Source: Parasponia andersonii
Taxonomy: Eukaryota; Streptophyta; Magnoliopsida; Rosales; Cannabaceae
DNA length: 64,000 nucleotides
Direction: 5' to 3'
Assembly (NCBI GenBank): GCA_002914805.1
Contig: JXTB01000239.1
Location: 409,322-473,321, forward strand
In this document: in pieces, positions 21,367 through 34,050 of the stretch
Layout of the letters: each line of letters begins with the position of its first letter
How positions within the stretch are numbered: position 1 is the stretch's first letter
Made by a program: the position numbers and the translations under genes
The notes under the pieces: generated by a model
Databases searched by the model: none
Told to the model about the DNA's origin: nothing
Seen by the model: only the letters and a program-made list of their open reading frames with translations

Positions 21367-23525
21367 ATGGGTTCTTCAAAGAAATGGGCAAACACCATTT
21401 CTACCGTTGCTTCTTCAATTTATTTTCTTGTCATTATTCTCCAAATTCCACTCTTCAGGTAACTCCTTTCTTCTCAATCATAGCTCCTTTTTCTGTCTAA
21501 TTATCTCTTAATTATCTAATAAAAAAAATGATTATGATGCTTGAACTAAGGATAAAGCGGAAGAACGCTAAAATTAATAACAAAAAAAAAAAAAAAAACG
21601 AATGTAGCTTTACTTTCTATTCTTGTTCAACTTCTAAGATCTGGGTCTCCTTATTGGGATATAAAACTTAATTTACATTAGTTTGTTCTTTCTGTAATTA
21701 TATTTTCAGACACAGGCTACTGTTACGTTATCAATGAATTCATTAAGTAGTTATTATATTTCTATCGAATTGAATCTGGGTTCTTTCTTAAATTTTTTGT
21801 CATGTATAGTTATGCTTGTACTTTACTTGTTAACATTCTGTGATTTGACGACAAGTTCGATTAAAGCTACACATTGCTAGAATATCAAAATGTGTGTTAC
21901 ACTATGTATGTATGATACAATAACCGTTTGCCCACTTCCTTCCGGTTCAAGATTATGATTGGTAATCTAATATGGTATCAGAATAGGAGACCTGACTTTT
22001 GAATCCTGCAATTTCTACTCCCTAACTTGTCACAACTTTTGGGATGAATTGATAATCTAACAACATTTGTTTTAACATCTAAGTAATGTATTATTCCTTT
22101 GGGGCAAAAGGGTTCCTTGCAGAGCTGGAATATGCCGAACGCCATTGGAGGTGACATCCTCGCACTTAATTGCCACCAAACTATTCCCTCCAATTGCAGT
22201 GAAGGCTCTGCTCTACCCTGGTGCTATTGCCAATGCTTTCTTCAACGATGACGCCATCCCAACATACAATGACTTTCGAAATTCGTTGAAGTTTGCCTCT
22301 TTAAACTCAGCCCCAGTGACCCTTGATGATCTTCAAAGACTAGAGGTCAGTGTGTTTTAAAGCAAATTTCAAATAAACCATGTGATTTTGTGGGAACCAT
22401 TGTTTTTCATCACATTTCATTTGTGGTATATTAATATAAGAGGAAATGTTGAAAGGTAGAAATCTTTTACAGCTTTTCAATTAACCTGATTATATCTTTT
22501 TTGAGTATTACTGTAGGATAACTCAGAATAGTTTGTTTACCTTTGAAAGAAGTTTTTGAGATGAAATTATAGAATAACTTGTTACTATGCTGTATGAGAA
22601 TGCAAGATTACAAGAAGAAGGATTTAAAGGGTTTAAGGAACAAATTATATTAAGGGAATGTTTACTAATTCATTAAGAAAAGAACCATAAAGAGAGAGGG
22701 TTTGGAGAAGAATGAGAATGAATAAAGAATAAAAGTTATTCATCTAAATCTCACTAAATTATGTGAGATTGATACCAAATTTTTTGCCCCAAATGTGTAA
22801 CCAACACATAAATGAATAAAAGACAAAAACACATCCATTTTTTACATTCGTATACGGATTTGTACTTGGTTCTACAATGCTAATTCTTACCTTGGCTATC
22901 CTCATATTTCATATATGGTAGAAGAGGACGTATTGTAGGGTATAACTTCTTTTACAGCTTTTCATTTAACCTGATTATATCGTTTGGAGTACTAATACAT
23001 ATGCCTCTTGGATAGACTAAATTCATAACTCTGAATTGTCTGTTTTCCTTGAAGAAAGTTTTTGGGATGACAAATAGAAAAACTAGTATGCATGAAGAAG
23101 TTTAACTACAATGCCTCTTGGATAGACTAAATTCATAACTCTGAATTGTCTGTTTTCCTTGAAGAAAGTTTTTGGGATGACAAATAGAAAAACTATTATG
23201 CATGAAGAAGTTTAACTACAATGCTAATTCTTACTTTGGCTATTATCAGGTTCTTGCAGGAAGCTATTTGTCGGTGGTTGGAGCATTTGTGGGTCTTGTA
23301 AAACCAGGGAGAAAGAGCCTCTTTGGAACACTTTTGGTCGTGTGGGGTCTTGCTAGAGAAGTCATTCTGAGAAAATCAGCTTACGTATATTATGGGAAAG
23401 ATATATATATCCACCCTGCAATGTCCATTGCTCTGGTTTCTGCCTTTTTGTCTATAAGAAAGGATGTTAGGAAGATCTTTCGTAGCCGCAAAAGCCGGCC
23501 TGTTTCGAAATCAAAACTAGTGTAA
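21367..23525 (+). CDS. plant four-helix membrane protein of unknown function, 3 exons
   Basis: Exons 21367-21458, 22123-22345 and 23250-23525 join in phase at GT-AG introns to give 196 residues. The start MGSSKKWAN was chosen because it directly precedes the first hydrophobic helix (residues about 10-29); ATG codons further up only add non-hydrophobic sequence. Exon 2 (residues 31-105) is a soluble loop with LFPPIAVKALLYPGAI. Exon 3 gives three more hydrophobic segments (about 106-122, 127-144 and 152-169) and ends in a very basic, probably cytosolic tail (RKIFRSRKSRPVSKSK). I know no biochemical function for this kind of protein. The fit of all three exons in one frame and the membrane pattern argue for a real, conserved plant gene. 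Intron 2 carries local duplications described separately. Retroelement DNA ends about 0.4 kb upstream. Confidence 0.8.
21880..22090. repeat. possible decayed LTR/TRIM remnant in intron 1
   Basis: Around 21964-22010 the intron reads TAATCTAATATGGTATCAGA, which resembles an LTR end followed by an initiator-Met tRNA primer site. It is followed by text similar to plant LTR leaders. No partner LTR was seen, so this is only a suggestion. Confidence 0.3.
23001..23220. repeat. 110-bp tandem duplication next to the intron 2 acceptor
   Basis: Two copies, 23001-23110 and 23111-23220, are nearly identical (one clear difference, AACTAG versus AACTAT). They start with ATGCCTCTTGGATAGAC. The second copy ends 29 bp before the exon 3 acceptor. 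Confidence 0.95.
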
Positions 23526-24600
23526 TTTTAGGCAGCCAGAATTTGGTAACATTTCTCAGAATGATTCCAAGGAATTAGACTAGTTGTAGTTTGGATCCAT
23601 CGATGATTCATAGATGTTATTAACTCACCTCTCTAACTGGTACTTTTTATCTGAAATCTTAGAAATATTTTGAGACAGTTTTCTTATCTGTTGTACAGAA
23701 TAATATACTCTCTCCATCGGACCCATGAATGTCACCCTACTGGGAGGTGAAGTAATGAGGGTGAATAGGGCCTTAAAACCGAGTCTGTGTTCCTCACAAT
23801 GGCTAATCATATGTGGACCATAAGTTGCTACCAACAGATAATGTTTCTTTAGCGGTTTGAATCACATGGCGAAAAAAAACAGAACCACTGGAATGGGATT
23901 GGGAATGGGAATCAGATTTACTTTCCAGATTTATTCTCCCTTTTAAAACTTGTCATATAGTGAGACTGTTTAAAATAAAGTAAATCTCATTTCTGTTTTG
24001 CTAAAAATAGACTCATGGAATGGGCAGGCTCACCTAAATGAGTACCATACTACTAAGCACAAAACATGACAACCAGAGTAGAATTTTCACGTCTATAGTT
24101 TTGCTGAGGAGATCCAGATTCCAGTGACATTTTTCATTATTAACTTTCCAAACCTTTTAGCTATTGTGGTGTTTGTTAGTTTAGAACACGTTACGTGTGG
24201 AATCGAACCTTTTAATACTGTAGAAAAGCACAGATTGCTCCCACTTGCACGCCTTGACTTTTGCCTCTTTGTCCATCTGGTGTGGTCGTGATTGATTTTT
24301 GTTACTTTTTCTGGGCCCTAAATAGGACCATCCACTGAATGGTTGGTTATTGGTGCGTGCAAAACTACTGCAATCTTGGCTATAATCATTTTACTAGTCA
24401 TCTTACCTTGTGATTTTGGATCATGCTTTTTTTATGTTCGAGTTTTTCTTCTTCGTTTTTAGCTTTGTATCACAGAGAGAAATAGGGAGTGTTTTTTGGG
24501 GTTTTAGAGTCTGGTTCTGCTTTCTGAAATTGAAACGTAGAGCTTCAAGGGATTTGCATACTGAGACCAAGTTGTGCATTTGAGCTGAAACTCTGACACT
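23526..24600. other. intergenic region between membrane-protein and racemase-like genes
   Basis: Holds the likely 3' UTR of the first gene and the promoter and 5' leader of the next. No supported coding region or repeat. Confidence 0.5.
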
Positions 24601-24845
24601 GCGATCAAAGTATATTCATTTTTGGAGATGGGATTTTGTTTTTAGCTTGTATATTTAAGAACCCAGATGAAGCTTTGGACTCTTGAGCCAGTGAATCGAG
24701 AATTTCGAACTTTTACTGATTTGGGCATCTGGGTTTTTCTTATGGAGGTTAGAAATGAGAGAGAAGCATTCTGAGGAAGGTGCTTGAGGATCCATTACTT
24801 TCAGAGCTGGGATTTTAGTGGCAGGATCTGGTATTGATTTCAAAG

Positions 24846-24909
24846 GTACTTTTTTTCTGATTTTATTGATTTAGAAAAATTCAAAGTTTGAGATAATTTC
24901 ATTACCTAG
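24846..24909 (+). other. possible 5' UTR intron of the racemase-like gene
   Basis: AAAG|GTACTTT at the left and TTACCTAG|GAG at the right flank a T-rich 64-bp interval that ends 3 bp before the first ATG. It is short for a plant intron, so the call is weak. Confidence 0.35.
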
Positions 24910-24912
24910 GAG

Positions 24913-26411
24913 ATGTTTGATGGTTGCCTGATAATGGGTTTTCATACTTTGAATTATCCATCCTACAAACTGGGCTACGTAAACACGGATAGAACCCTGT
25001 ATAAGACGAGGTCGAATCGTGTTCTAGCTATGCGTCCATCTTCATTTCTATTAAACACAGATGAAGGTGGTAAATCTGGTTCAAATACAGCTTCAACAAG
25101 CAATGACTCTGATAATTCTTTACTCAGTTTGGACAATACCGTTGGGATAATTGGAGGTGTATCTGTTGATTCTACCCTGAAATTCATGAGAAAACTAGTA
25201 CAGTGGGGATCAAGAGATGAAGATAGCATTCCTTTCGTGCTTTGCTCTGATCCCATGTTGAGTAAGGATCTTTTGTCACATGAAAGAAGTTCTTTGCCTT
25301 CCCTCAGTGGTCGTAAAACTGAACGCACACAAGTGGATCCTGCCCAAATTGCGGAGAATCTGAGAAGTAAAAGGATTTTCCTGGAAAATTCAGGAGCTCG
25401 TTGCATTGTGATGCCTTGTCATATATCACATTCTTGGCATGAAGAAGTTTTCAAGGGATGTAATGTTCCTTTCTTCCATATGGGAGAATGCGTTGCTAAG
25501 CAACTCAAGGAAGCTAATTTGAAGCCACTTGAAGCTGGTAGTCCATTGCGGATTGGAGTGCTTGCGACCAATGCGACTTTAACCGCAGGATTTTATCAGA
25601 AGAAACTGCAGAACGAGGTAAATTATTGTGTTTCACTGGAATGTTGTTGCTTTATATCTTGATATTATCTTCATGTTGGGCAATTAACACCTCAAAGAAC
25701 CATTACCGAGCGTGCTATCTTTGTTAAGGTTCCTTGCTGGTTTGAATGACTCCTGATGTACTTGACGAGTTTGCGTTTTTCCTTTCCTTTCTCTCTACCT
25801 CCGCTTTATTTAAATGGTACTTCGTCCTCAATAATTAGCTTGAGGCTCTACATTCTTAAAATGATTCTAAAGACTATTCTTGCAGGGTTTTGAGGTTGTG
25901 CTGCCAGATAAAGCGACCATGGAACATACCGTAGTTCCTGCTATTGAGGCTATAAGTAGAAAGGATATAGAAGGAGCACGCAATCTGTTTAGAATAGCAC
26001 TCCAAGTTCTTTTGGTGAGGGCTGTGAATTCTGTGATTCTTGCTTCTGATGATATGCGAGGTCTTTTGCCTCATGATGATCCTCTTCTAAAGAAATGTGT
26101 TGATCCTATGGATGCCTTGGCTTGGTCAACTATCAATTGGGCTCAATCTGCTGAGATAGGTAAATAAAGATACATTTTACCATCCATATTGATTTGGAAT
26201 TCATATAGATTCATGTTATTTATGTGAAGTTTTAGCCTTTGTATAATGAAGTCAGGGGAATGTATTATTGAAAAACTTTCCCTTTGATTCTTCCATAGAA
26301 CCTGTTTAATTAAGAGTTAATGGAAGAAAACAACTCTGTTAAAGATCATATTGAAAATACTAAATCATTGTTCTATTTTACATTTAAGCAGGAGTCATCG
26401 AGCTGTACTAG
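24913..26411 (+). CDS. Asp/Glu racemase superfamily protein, probably plastid
   Basis: Exons 24913-25617 and 25886-26159 (or to 26167) with a possible small third exon 26392-26411 give 332 residues; reading on into the second intron gives 328. Residues 1-70 are Ser/Thr/Arg-rich and fit a transit peptide. A second in-frame ATG lies at 24934. The racemase fold starts at VGIIGGVSVDST (77-88). The first catalytic cysteine region is MPCHISH (Cys169). The second cysteine region, normally GCTE, reads ILASDDM with Ala288 in place of Cys. PLP-independent amino-acid racemases use a Cys pair as the two bases, so classical racemization is doubtful. I believe plant homologues share this trait but could not check. 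The gene stands tail to tail with the BADC gene. Confidence 0.88.
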
Positions 26412-28515
26412 TTGAAAATTTTCTCCCGGTATTCTTCCATTCGTATCCATTACCTCCCAATATTTGCTGCATTTTGATTAACTTGTGATACAAAATCCAA
26501 CACTTGTTCTCTCTTTTAGTAGCAACAACTAGTAATTCTTGCATTTGTTAAAGCGCATCCCCACATTGTCCTGTACGCTCGGCCAAGCTGCGATATTAGA
26601 ACGACCATAAGAATCTTGTTATTGAAAGGAATTACATGACATATGCTCCAAAGAGGAACTTATGCATACTTGTACATACATTATTGAATCTTATTGAAGT
26701 TGGTTCCAAATGTGTTTAAGGGCCTCACATTTTCTTCTCATGAATTTGTACTTAGTAACCAAACTGTTGGACTGGAGACCTAGTAATATGTCATACTTAT
26801 GCAAATGGAAGATGCCTATAAAAAAAACTTGCAATCTGATGAGAGGGTAGAGTGATGATGTTGTACCAGAGCCCATGGTTTTTGCACGTTGGAGACTGCA
26901 GTTGTACATGTCTTGTAACTGAGATTCGTAGCAAATTTTAGCTGAAAAGGAAATACAACCTGATATTTTGTGTGGCATTCCTGCAATTTCAAGGCAAGGT
27001 GAAGAGAAAGTGGTAAGGCAACCAAATGGTACTTGTCCTGAAAATTTAGAGATATTCTGGTTTTGATTGGTGCTCTTGGACCTTGCACCTTGAAGAGTGT
27101 TCATGCCATGTAATTGACTACGATGAGATGTATGACAATGCAATGCACATTCTATCATGCAACTCAAATGCATTAGGAGAATTCCCATGTACATAAGGCA
27201 ATTTTGCAGGCATGAGGAGCAAGGAATTTCAGATATGTTTCTCTTTTTAAGATCAAATAAAGGAGAAAAGGGAAGGGAGTTTGGAGGTATGGGAGGGTGA
27301 GAAAGCTTGGACGAAAACTGGGCCTATGAACATCACAATGGGAAAAAGTACCATTATTACCACTGCACCTACTCTGCTCATGCCTATGTACTCCACATAT
27401 GTATGTACATATATAGCTCATGCTCTTCTCAAATTTACCCCTTTTGTGTTGAAGCTGTGTAAAAGCATCAACATATAAGAGGAAGAGCTCAGCAAGCTTT
27501 GTCATGGCTGAGTTGTTGAAGTTTATATTTAAAGAAAGTCTTGCTCTCACCTACGCTTATAGTAATGTCCACAGTCCCTCCAATTAAAAAGGGTGTATAA
27601 TTTTGTTAAAAATTCATATTTGGCCTCTGAGATTGATATCATCGATCGATGTTCCTCTCTCCATTTCTCTCGGCAAAGAGGTAAATAAATAACCGAGTTG
27701 TTTTTATATGACATAGACATATACTATACTGGCTTTTCATGGACTACAAAAGTGCCTTTTTTTTTCTTTTTTCTTTTTTTTTTTTCAAATGTGCCTTATT
27801 TTTGTTGAAGACTCCAAATCTTTATCATCTTAACCAGTTGGAAAGATCTGACGTTAGTTATTTTCACTAACCGGATAATCACCTTGAAAGGGCGTTCAGA
27901 AGCAAGCTTTTAAAAATAATTTGCCACTTAAAATTAACAGTTAACCTCTCTTTTACCCTTTCCACATCCACGAAATAATCAACCGGAAATGAGCAATATG
28001 CCGACAATTGGCTTTTCGGCTATATAATTTTAGTTGAAAGCATCCTTTGTTTTTGTTTAATTTCAGTCGTATCCAATTCTGTCTGAACAATGCTATGGGA
28101 CACTAATAATATTCGATATCATGACTACGTGTCGGTGTCGGTCTGTTACTAATGATTCTAATTAATAAATTGGATCATATACAAACCTCGTATAAAATAT
28201 AACTATAATTAGCCAGTAACAGATCATGTGACGTTGGACACCATGTGGAGTCACATAATATTATTCATTATCCGATAGATATTTAGAATTCTGTGTATTC
28301 AATAAAACTTTCAATTCCCAAAACACATTACACTGAAAAAAGCATATACTAAGAAATGAGAGATTGTTATAAACTAATAAATGAAAGATTGCTATACTCA
28401 AAAGAGTAGCGTTGGCATTAACCAAAGAAACTAAAAGGGGTTACATATCTTTCTTTCTTTCTTTTTATTTTTTTGGCCAAACTGACAATAAAGAAATAAA
28501 TAAAAGAAAATCAAT
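26412..28515. other. intergenic region between two convergent genes
   Basis: Holds the 3' ends of the racemase-like and BADC genes. Open frames on the minus strand at 26691-27550 have no recognised motif and no splice support. There are T-rich runs at about 27756-27785. Nothing else can be supported. Confidence 0.5.
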
Positions 28516-31248
28516 CTACTGAAGCTTCTTTATCCCAGGAAACGAGGGGAGAATCGCAATGAGAGCATCATTATATCCAACAGAATCTGTTAGAAGCAAA
28601 ACAAACCATTTTTAGAGAAAATTCTAGGAAGCAACAAAAAGGGAAAAGAGAAAAATGACCTAACTTACCACCATCCTCTCTTAGTATCTTGATAACCTCA
28701 CCAGATACATCAGACTGAAAAAAAAATTATATAAATAAAAGATATATAATATGTATGCATAAATATAAATATACATACGTATAGATATAAGGGTATGTAG
28801 AAAAGTAAAATGGCTAAGAGAACAATAGTGGGAAAGTGGTGAGAGCTTCTATAAGATCCAAACCTCAATTGGTAGCTCCCCACCAAGCTGTTCTATGTAG
28901 CAAACCACTTGGCCCTCCTTTACTGTTTGCTTCTATTTGAGTCATAATGCAAGAGGTTCATAGTAGAATTAGTTCAAGAATCGATCAGAATCACTCAAAA
29001 ATCTGACCTCTACCGTGAGATCAGTAAGCAAAGGGTTAAAAAACATTGGAACTGATCAACCAACATAACATATAATTTCCCGAACTTATGAAGTTCACAA
29101 AAATACAAGGTGAAAGAAACGATAAATTCATAATCAAAAAGAGTTGAAATATCTAGTTACAGAAAACCATGAAGCTTATATTCACAACAAAAAACATAAC
29201 ATGCAACTCAAGTATCACAATAACATGAAAACATAGCATCACTTTTTGAAAGTTTCCTTCCGTTAGTTGACATATAGGGACTAAAGTTCTTGGTAAAGGA
29301 GCACCTCTTTACATGGTGGCGGAGCACGCTTCCCCTTTATAGTTCGAGATCTCCTAAAAAACCCCACCTACGACATTTATGGTTTTAGGATCCAGATTAA
29401 ATAGAACAACCAAAAAAATTCGAGTACATGGTACTCACCCTTGGAGACTGAATTATCACCAAGCCTTCATCGGCAGCCTTATCTACTAATATCTGAACAT
29501 TCTTTGAAGAAGTTTCCGGCTTAGTTATAGCCAAAGATGGTGCAGGAACAGATCCATTCAACTGAGGAGCTTCAACTACTGTATAATCACTTGTAATAGC
29601 AGGAGTTGGGGGTGGTGGAGTCCTGTCTTTTCCAGTCAAGTCCCTCGTCACGTGCAAATGGAATCCGCTGAGCTGAACAAAATATTACAATAGGGAAAGA
29701 TTTATCTCTGATAAAAACGCTACAATAAACTGAACTTATTGCTACTTACTTTGAGTTCAAACTCTGCAACTGAAGTTGTGTCACATATCTTTGTGAGCAG
29801 ATATTCTACCTAGAGATAAAATCAGAAATTTAGATGTCTGAACATGTGTAAATATTTTGTGCATAGCTTAATGAAACAATCACGCTCCTTTCAACCCAAA
29901 ACAGAATTTTTTTCGTTTTTTTTTTTTTAAAAAAGAATCATCCTCCTTGACGTTAACCTAACTCACAAGAACGAGTGATAAAGACAAACAATTCAAGTTT
30001 ACAAGGAGGCAAGGCCTATAAATGAGACATTTAAACATGGATAAAGATTGTACAAACAAGTCAAGTATCCATGATGAAACCAATATGCTCATTTTTAAAA
30101 GTGATTTGGGAAAAAGGGGAGAGGGAGGTTTTCCTCTTAGTTTAACTATTCAAAGCAAAGAAAGGAACAAATATGCTATATACTAGAGCACACTTCACCC
30201 AAAAGTACACCCACAACAAAATTAGATCTCCGTTAATCTATATACGTCTGGCAAATTCAGCCAAAAATAAAATTTACACAGATATGTGATGGTTATGAAC
30301 AAACTTACCTCATCAAAGTTCGGTACTAGCTGGCTTCTTAAATCAGGAATTTTAGGCTCTTCAGAATCATCTTCTGGACTTATAACGGCTATTATATCAT
30401 CAGCCAAAGTAAGCAGATATGAGCTATACGGTCAGGAACCAAAATATCATAATCTACCAGTATAAAATGCACCAGAAAGTTTCCCGAAATTCCCTAGAAG
30501 GGTGACATCTTAAGTCTGATAAAATGTTCAAAACCACAATTATACGGGAATCCTCTCTCTTTTCCTCCCATAGTTACTGCATTAGAAGTGTCACATTGCC
30601 AAATTTTGGTAAAGGGAAAAGAACTTGTAATTCTTATGTAGAGTAACATATATCATACAATAAAGTAATGGGCACATGCATGAGATTAGAGACGTGTTTC
30701 ATATGAACAAAATGAATACACAAAACCAAATTTAAGATCAAACAATTAACCAAGAAAGAAAAAAACAAATAAACTAAGAAATAACTTACGCAGTGTTTCC
30801 ACTGATGGACCAGTGCACACGTTTAAAACTCTTCTTGATAGTCCTGATATTCTCAAACCTGCATAATCTAGGGATCTTTTCCCAGTCCAAGTCCTTAAGC
30901 CATTTAATCTTAAAATCCCATCCCTTCTTGTACCGCAGGCTATGTTAACATTAATGGTTCCTAAGCTACCTACACAAAAAATAAAATAAAATAAAATAAA
31001 CTAAAAATTAAAAAATATCATATATTCGTAACAAGTTCAGAAAATTATCATGAAAGAGACCTTGTTTGACAAAGGCTAGTTATTGAAAATAAGTATTATT
31101 TTCTCAAAGTACTAAACAAAAACATCGGAAAACTTGTTCCCGCGGGCGAAATGAAAATGTAGACTTGTAAAGTAAAATATTGAACAATTGAAAGCAAAAC
31201 TCTGGGGTCACATAAGAAGTGCAATAAATAAGTATTTAGATACACATT

Positions 31249-31284
<36 letters not shown>

Positions 31285-31522
31285 ACATATAATTCAGTAA
31301 TGTAGGAAAAGATTTAACAAATTCTGGGTTCTGAGATTCCCAGAAAATACAAGTCCCCAATCATCCAACATAACAAAATAAGTTAGTCCTCTAAAAGACC
31401 CATATCATCATATGCAGAGATTATAAAATAAAAGATTGCAAAAGAATTAAATATTAAAAAAAAAAAACAAAAAAAACAAACAAACACACACACAAGGGAA
31501 TCCGAGACTCACAGGCAGCCAT
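28516..31522 (-). CDS. BADC: BADC protein (biotin/lipoyl attachment domain-containing), 9 exons
   Basis: Exons on the minus strand: 31513-31522, 30790-30969, 30309-30388, 29750-29809, 29439-29672, 29305-29367, 28864-28932, 28669-28714 and 28516-28586. All join in frame to 270 residues. The start MAACSLG and a Ser/Arg-rich N-terminus fit a plastid transit peptide. Middle part: LRSQLVPNFDEVEYL and SVAEFELKLSGF, then a Pro-rich linker. The biotinyl-like domain starts near residue 195 (RRSRTIKGKRAPPPCKE) and ends in SFPGIKKLQ. At the biotin site the sequence is CYIEQLGGE, with Gly226 where BCCP has the biotinylated Lys of EAMKLM. BADC proteins are known negative regulators of plastid heteromeric acetyl-CoA carboxylase, competing with BCCP for binding. 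The exon 3 acceptor (after ATAATAG) is the least certain junction; another in-frame acceptor lies 15 bp further in. Confidence 0.9.
31252..31281. repeat. (TA)n microsatellite in BADC intron 1
   Basis: About 14 TA units in the first intron. Confidence 0.95.
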
Positions 31523-31607
31523 TGAAACCTTTGAGCCTTAAGGGGACCAAAAGAAGAGTTAAAAGGGTCCAAATAGTCAGAAAAAGAAACCTCACTGGAA
31601 CTCTCTT

Positions 31608-31628
31608 AATAATAATAATAATAATAAT
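31608..31628. repeat. (AAT)n microsatellite in BADC leader or promoter
   Basis: About seven AAT/ATA units, roughly 90 bp upstream of the BADC start codon. Confidence 0.9.
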
Positions 31629-31699
31629 CAAAAAGCAAGAGGAGAGTGATATGGGGATAGTGGTTGCTTAGACATAAACATATGTAAGTATTTGACAGT

Positions 31700-32660
31700 G
31701 AAACCGCAAAACTCAACAGAGAAAGGCCAGAGTCCAGAGGGTTCACCCAGCCGTTTGATTCCTATACGACAATTGAATGTGCTATGTGCCACTACTAGGA
31801 GTACAGATGGAACTAGAATTGGGTTAGTTGGGGCCCATTATATATACATAAGGGGGAAAAAAAAAAACGATATGTATTTTGCTATTTTAAAAATTGAATT
31901 AAATTTCTTTTCCAGTTTGTTTGTTTTTTTTTTGTTTAAAGGATTATTATTATTTTTATTTTTCCAAGTAATAACATTAACAGGCATGGAACAATATTTT
32001 GATTGGTCTTAGATTCCTAATTGATTGACTGACAATGGCAAGAGAAACAAAAATCAATTTTCATTTTCTAACTCATCAATATTCACGGCATACTCTGTTT
32101 TTCTTTTTTTCTTTTTTTTTTTTCTTGTTCTTTCTTTTTAGCAGATTTTTTTTCTTGTTCTTGAAATACTCTGTTTTTGGTAATAGTCATACTTTTGGTC
32201 GATTTATCTAATTGTGGCAATTTGGAAGACATAACAAGAATGCAAAATTTCTACATATGACTAAAGTTTTTGGTTGCTCAACTTAAAAGTGTTACCATTT
32301 TTATAGAAAGATTGTATCAAATTTTAGACCTACAGTCTGTAATGAAACCTTATCAAATTTTCAACTTAAAAGAATATGATTGATTGATTCTCAATTCTTA
32401 ACCAATTGGATAAAGTTTGTCATATAGATGATATTACTTGAGGCAGAAAGATTTGAGCTTCTATAAGAAAACAGAAGTAGGAGATTGTGAGTTGTCACAA
32501 TTGTGATGGCTCCACTACGCTATACTATGATATCTCCAATATTTAAGCTAGCAAATACGTAACAATAATGAGCTCATTTTGCTATAAGATCCTAAACTTA
32601 GACCACTTCCCCAATAAATGTCAACATTAATGCTGTATTTAGCAAAATATAGGCATGTTA

Positions 32661-32706
<46 letters not shown>

Positions 32707-34050
32707 TAGCTCCAATGCATAAAGTTATCCTAAATACTATTTTTAATTTTCTGTTATTTAGTAATTAATAATTCAATTTTGTAATTGGTTCTGTATTGGA
32801 AATTTTATTGATTGAGAACTAAAAAGTGGAGGTACGTAGGCTGAATAGCAATTTTGGAAAATAGTTTTACATTCATAGCAATGACCCTTTTTTTTCCTAA
32901 AGAAAACTATTATAAAACTATTTTTTAAAACAAAACTACTTTCCATGATAAAAGCCCTGAAAATTTTACCTTTTATTTAAAATTAATAATATTTGTTTGA
33001 AACAGTTTTTTTTGAATTTTTTTTTTCCAAAGATTCAGAATAATAAATTATGCATTGAAATTTAGAACTTTTAATGGTTTAAAATTACAAATATGACAAC
33101 TCTATAATAGTAATAATGTCAAAGTTAATCAAATATCAAAAATTGGGAGGAAATTAGGCTAGTAGCAGTTTGAAAAATTAAGTTATACCCTTAGCAGTTT
33201 ATTTTCAATTCTTTTGTTTATAACAGTTTTTATTCTAAAGTTTCAAATTAGCCCCTAATTATTCCTAAATTAGTTGAGGTTTGTCTACTAACTAATTGAG
33301 TTTTTCTCAACTGATTAATTGAGGCTTCCTAGCTAGTTGAATTTTGTCAAATGACTAGTTGAGGTTTAAGACCATGATAGGGGTAGTTTTGGTAAAAATC
33401 CAAAATTATGCTATATTTCTAAACATATTTAATTAACGACTATATAATAAAAATTGAGTTTTAAAATTGCTAGTTATAAAAAAGCCTTTATAATATTGAT
33501 AAAAGGGTTTAGAACCAGTATATCAGTGGATATGCTAAATGTAAAATATGATTTACCTATTATAAAAATTAATATACTCATTACATAAACTAAATCTAAT
33601 ATTTAAATAGATATCTAAATATTAATATATATATATATATATATATATATCCAAACATTTAGCCATAAAAAGAGAAAAATGGATTTCTGTAAAAATTAAG
33701 TGTAGAAAAAAAAATGACACCCACTCTAATTTAAATAGATTTGGCACTCATTGTAGCTCTTAAATTGTCAAATTAACTCATGTATCTACATTTACGCATA
33801 ATTGTGCTTAAAGAAGCAAGTCTAGGCCTGGGTTTATCACTCATCCCAGGCCATGTACTGTAGTAACTCTGTTCCAAGCCACAAATATTGAGAGGACACA
33901 GAGCCTTGCATGCCGTGACTTGAGAATTGAGTTGGATCAGACTAGCCCACGAAATATTATGGGATAGGATGGGCCATCATGCGGCTCCACGTAATTGAAC
34001 ACTTAAACAAGTTGATAATGTTATTATTATTATTTTTTCTTTTGAGCCTA
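31700..34050. other. AT-rich intergenic DNA
   Basis: Upstream of the BADC gene. Contains homopolymer T runs and the ATT microsatellite. No gene, RNA or complete element was recognised. Confidence 0.5.
32659..32706. repeat. (ATT)n microsatellite
   Basis: About 16 uninterrupted ATT units. Confidence 0.97.

Noticed and set aside
21960-22010. tRNA gene
   Set aside because: Only a primer-site-like fragment; no cloverleaf or paired A and B boxes.
26691-27550. Overlapping minus-strand frames between the convergent genes
   Set aside because: No recognised motif, no splice support, and a composition like the rest of the intergenic DNA.
28060-28260. Possible MITE with GGTGTCGG / GGTGTCCAACG ends
   Set aside because: The inverted match is short and interrupted, and no target duplication was found.
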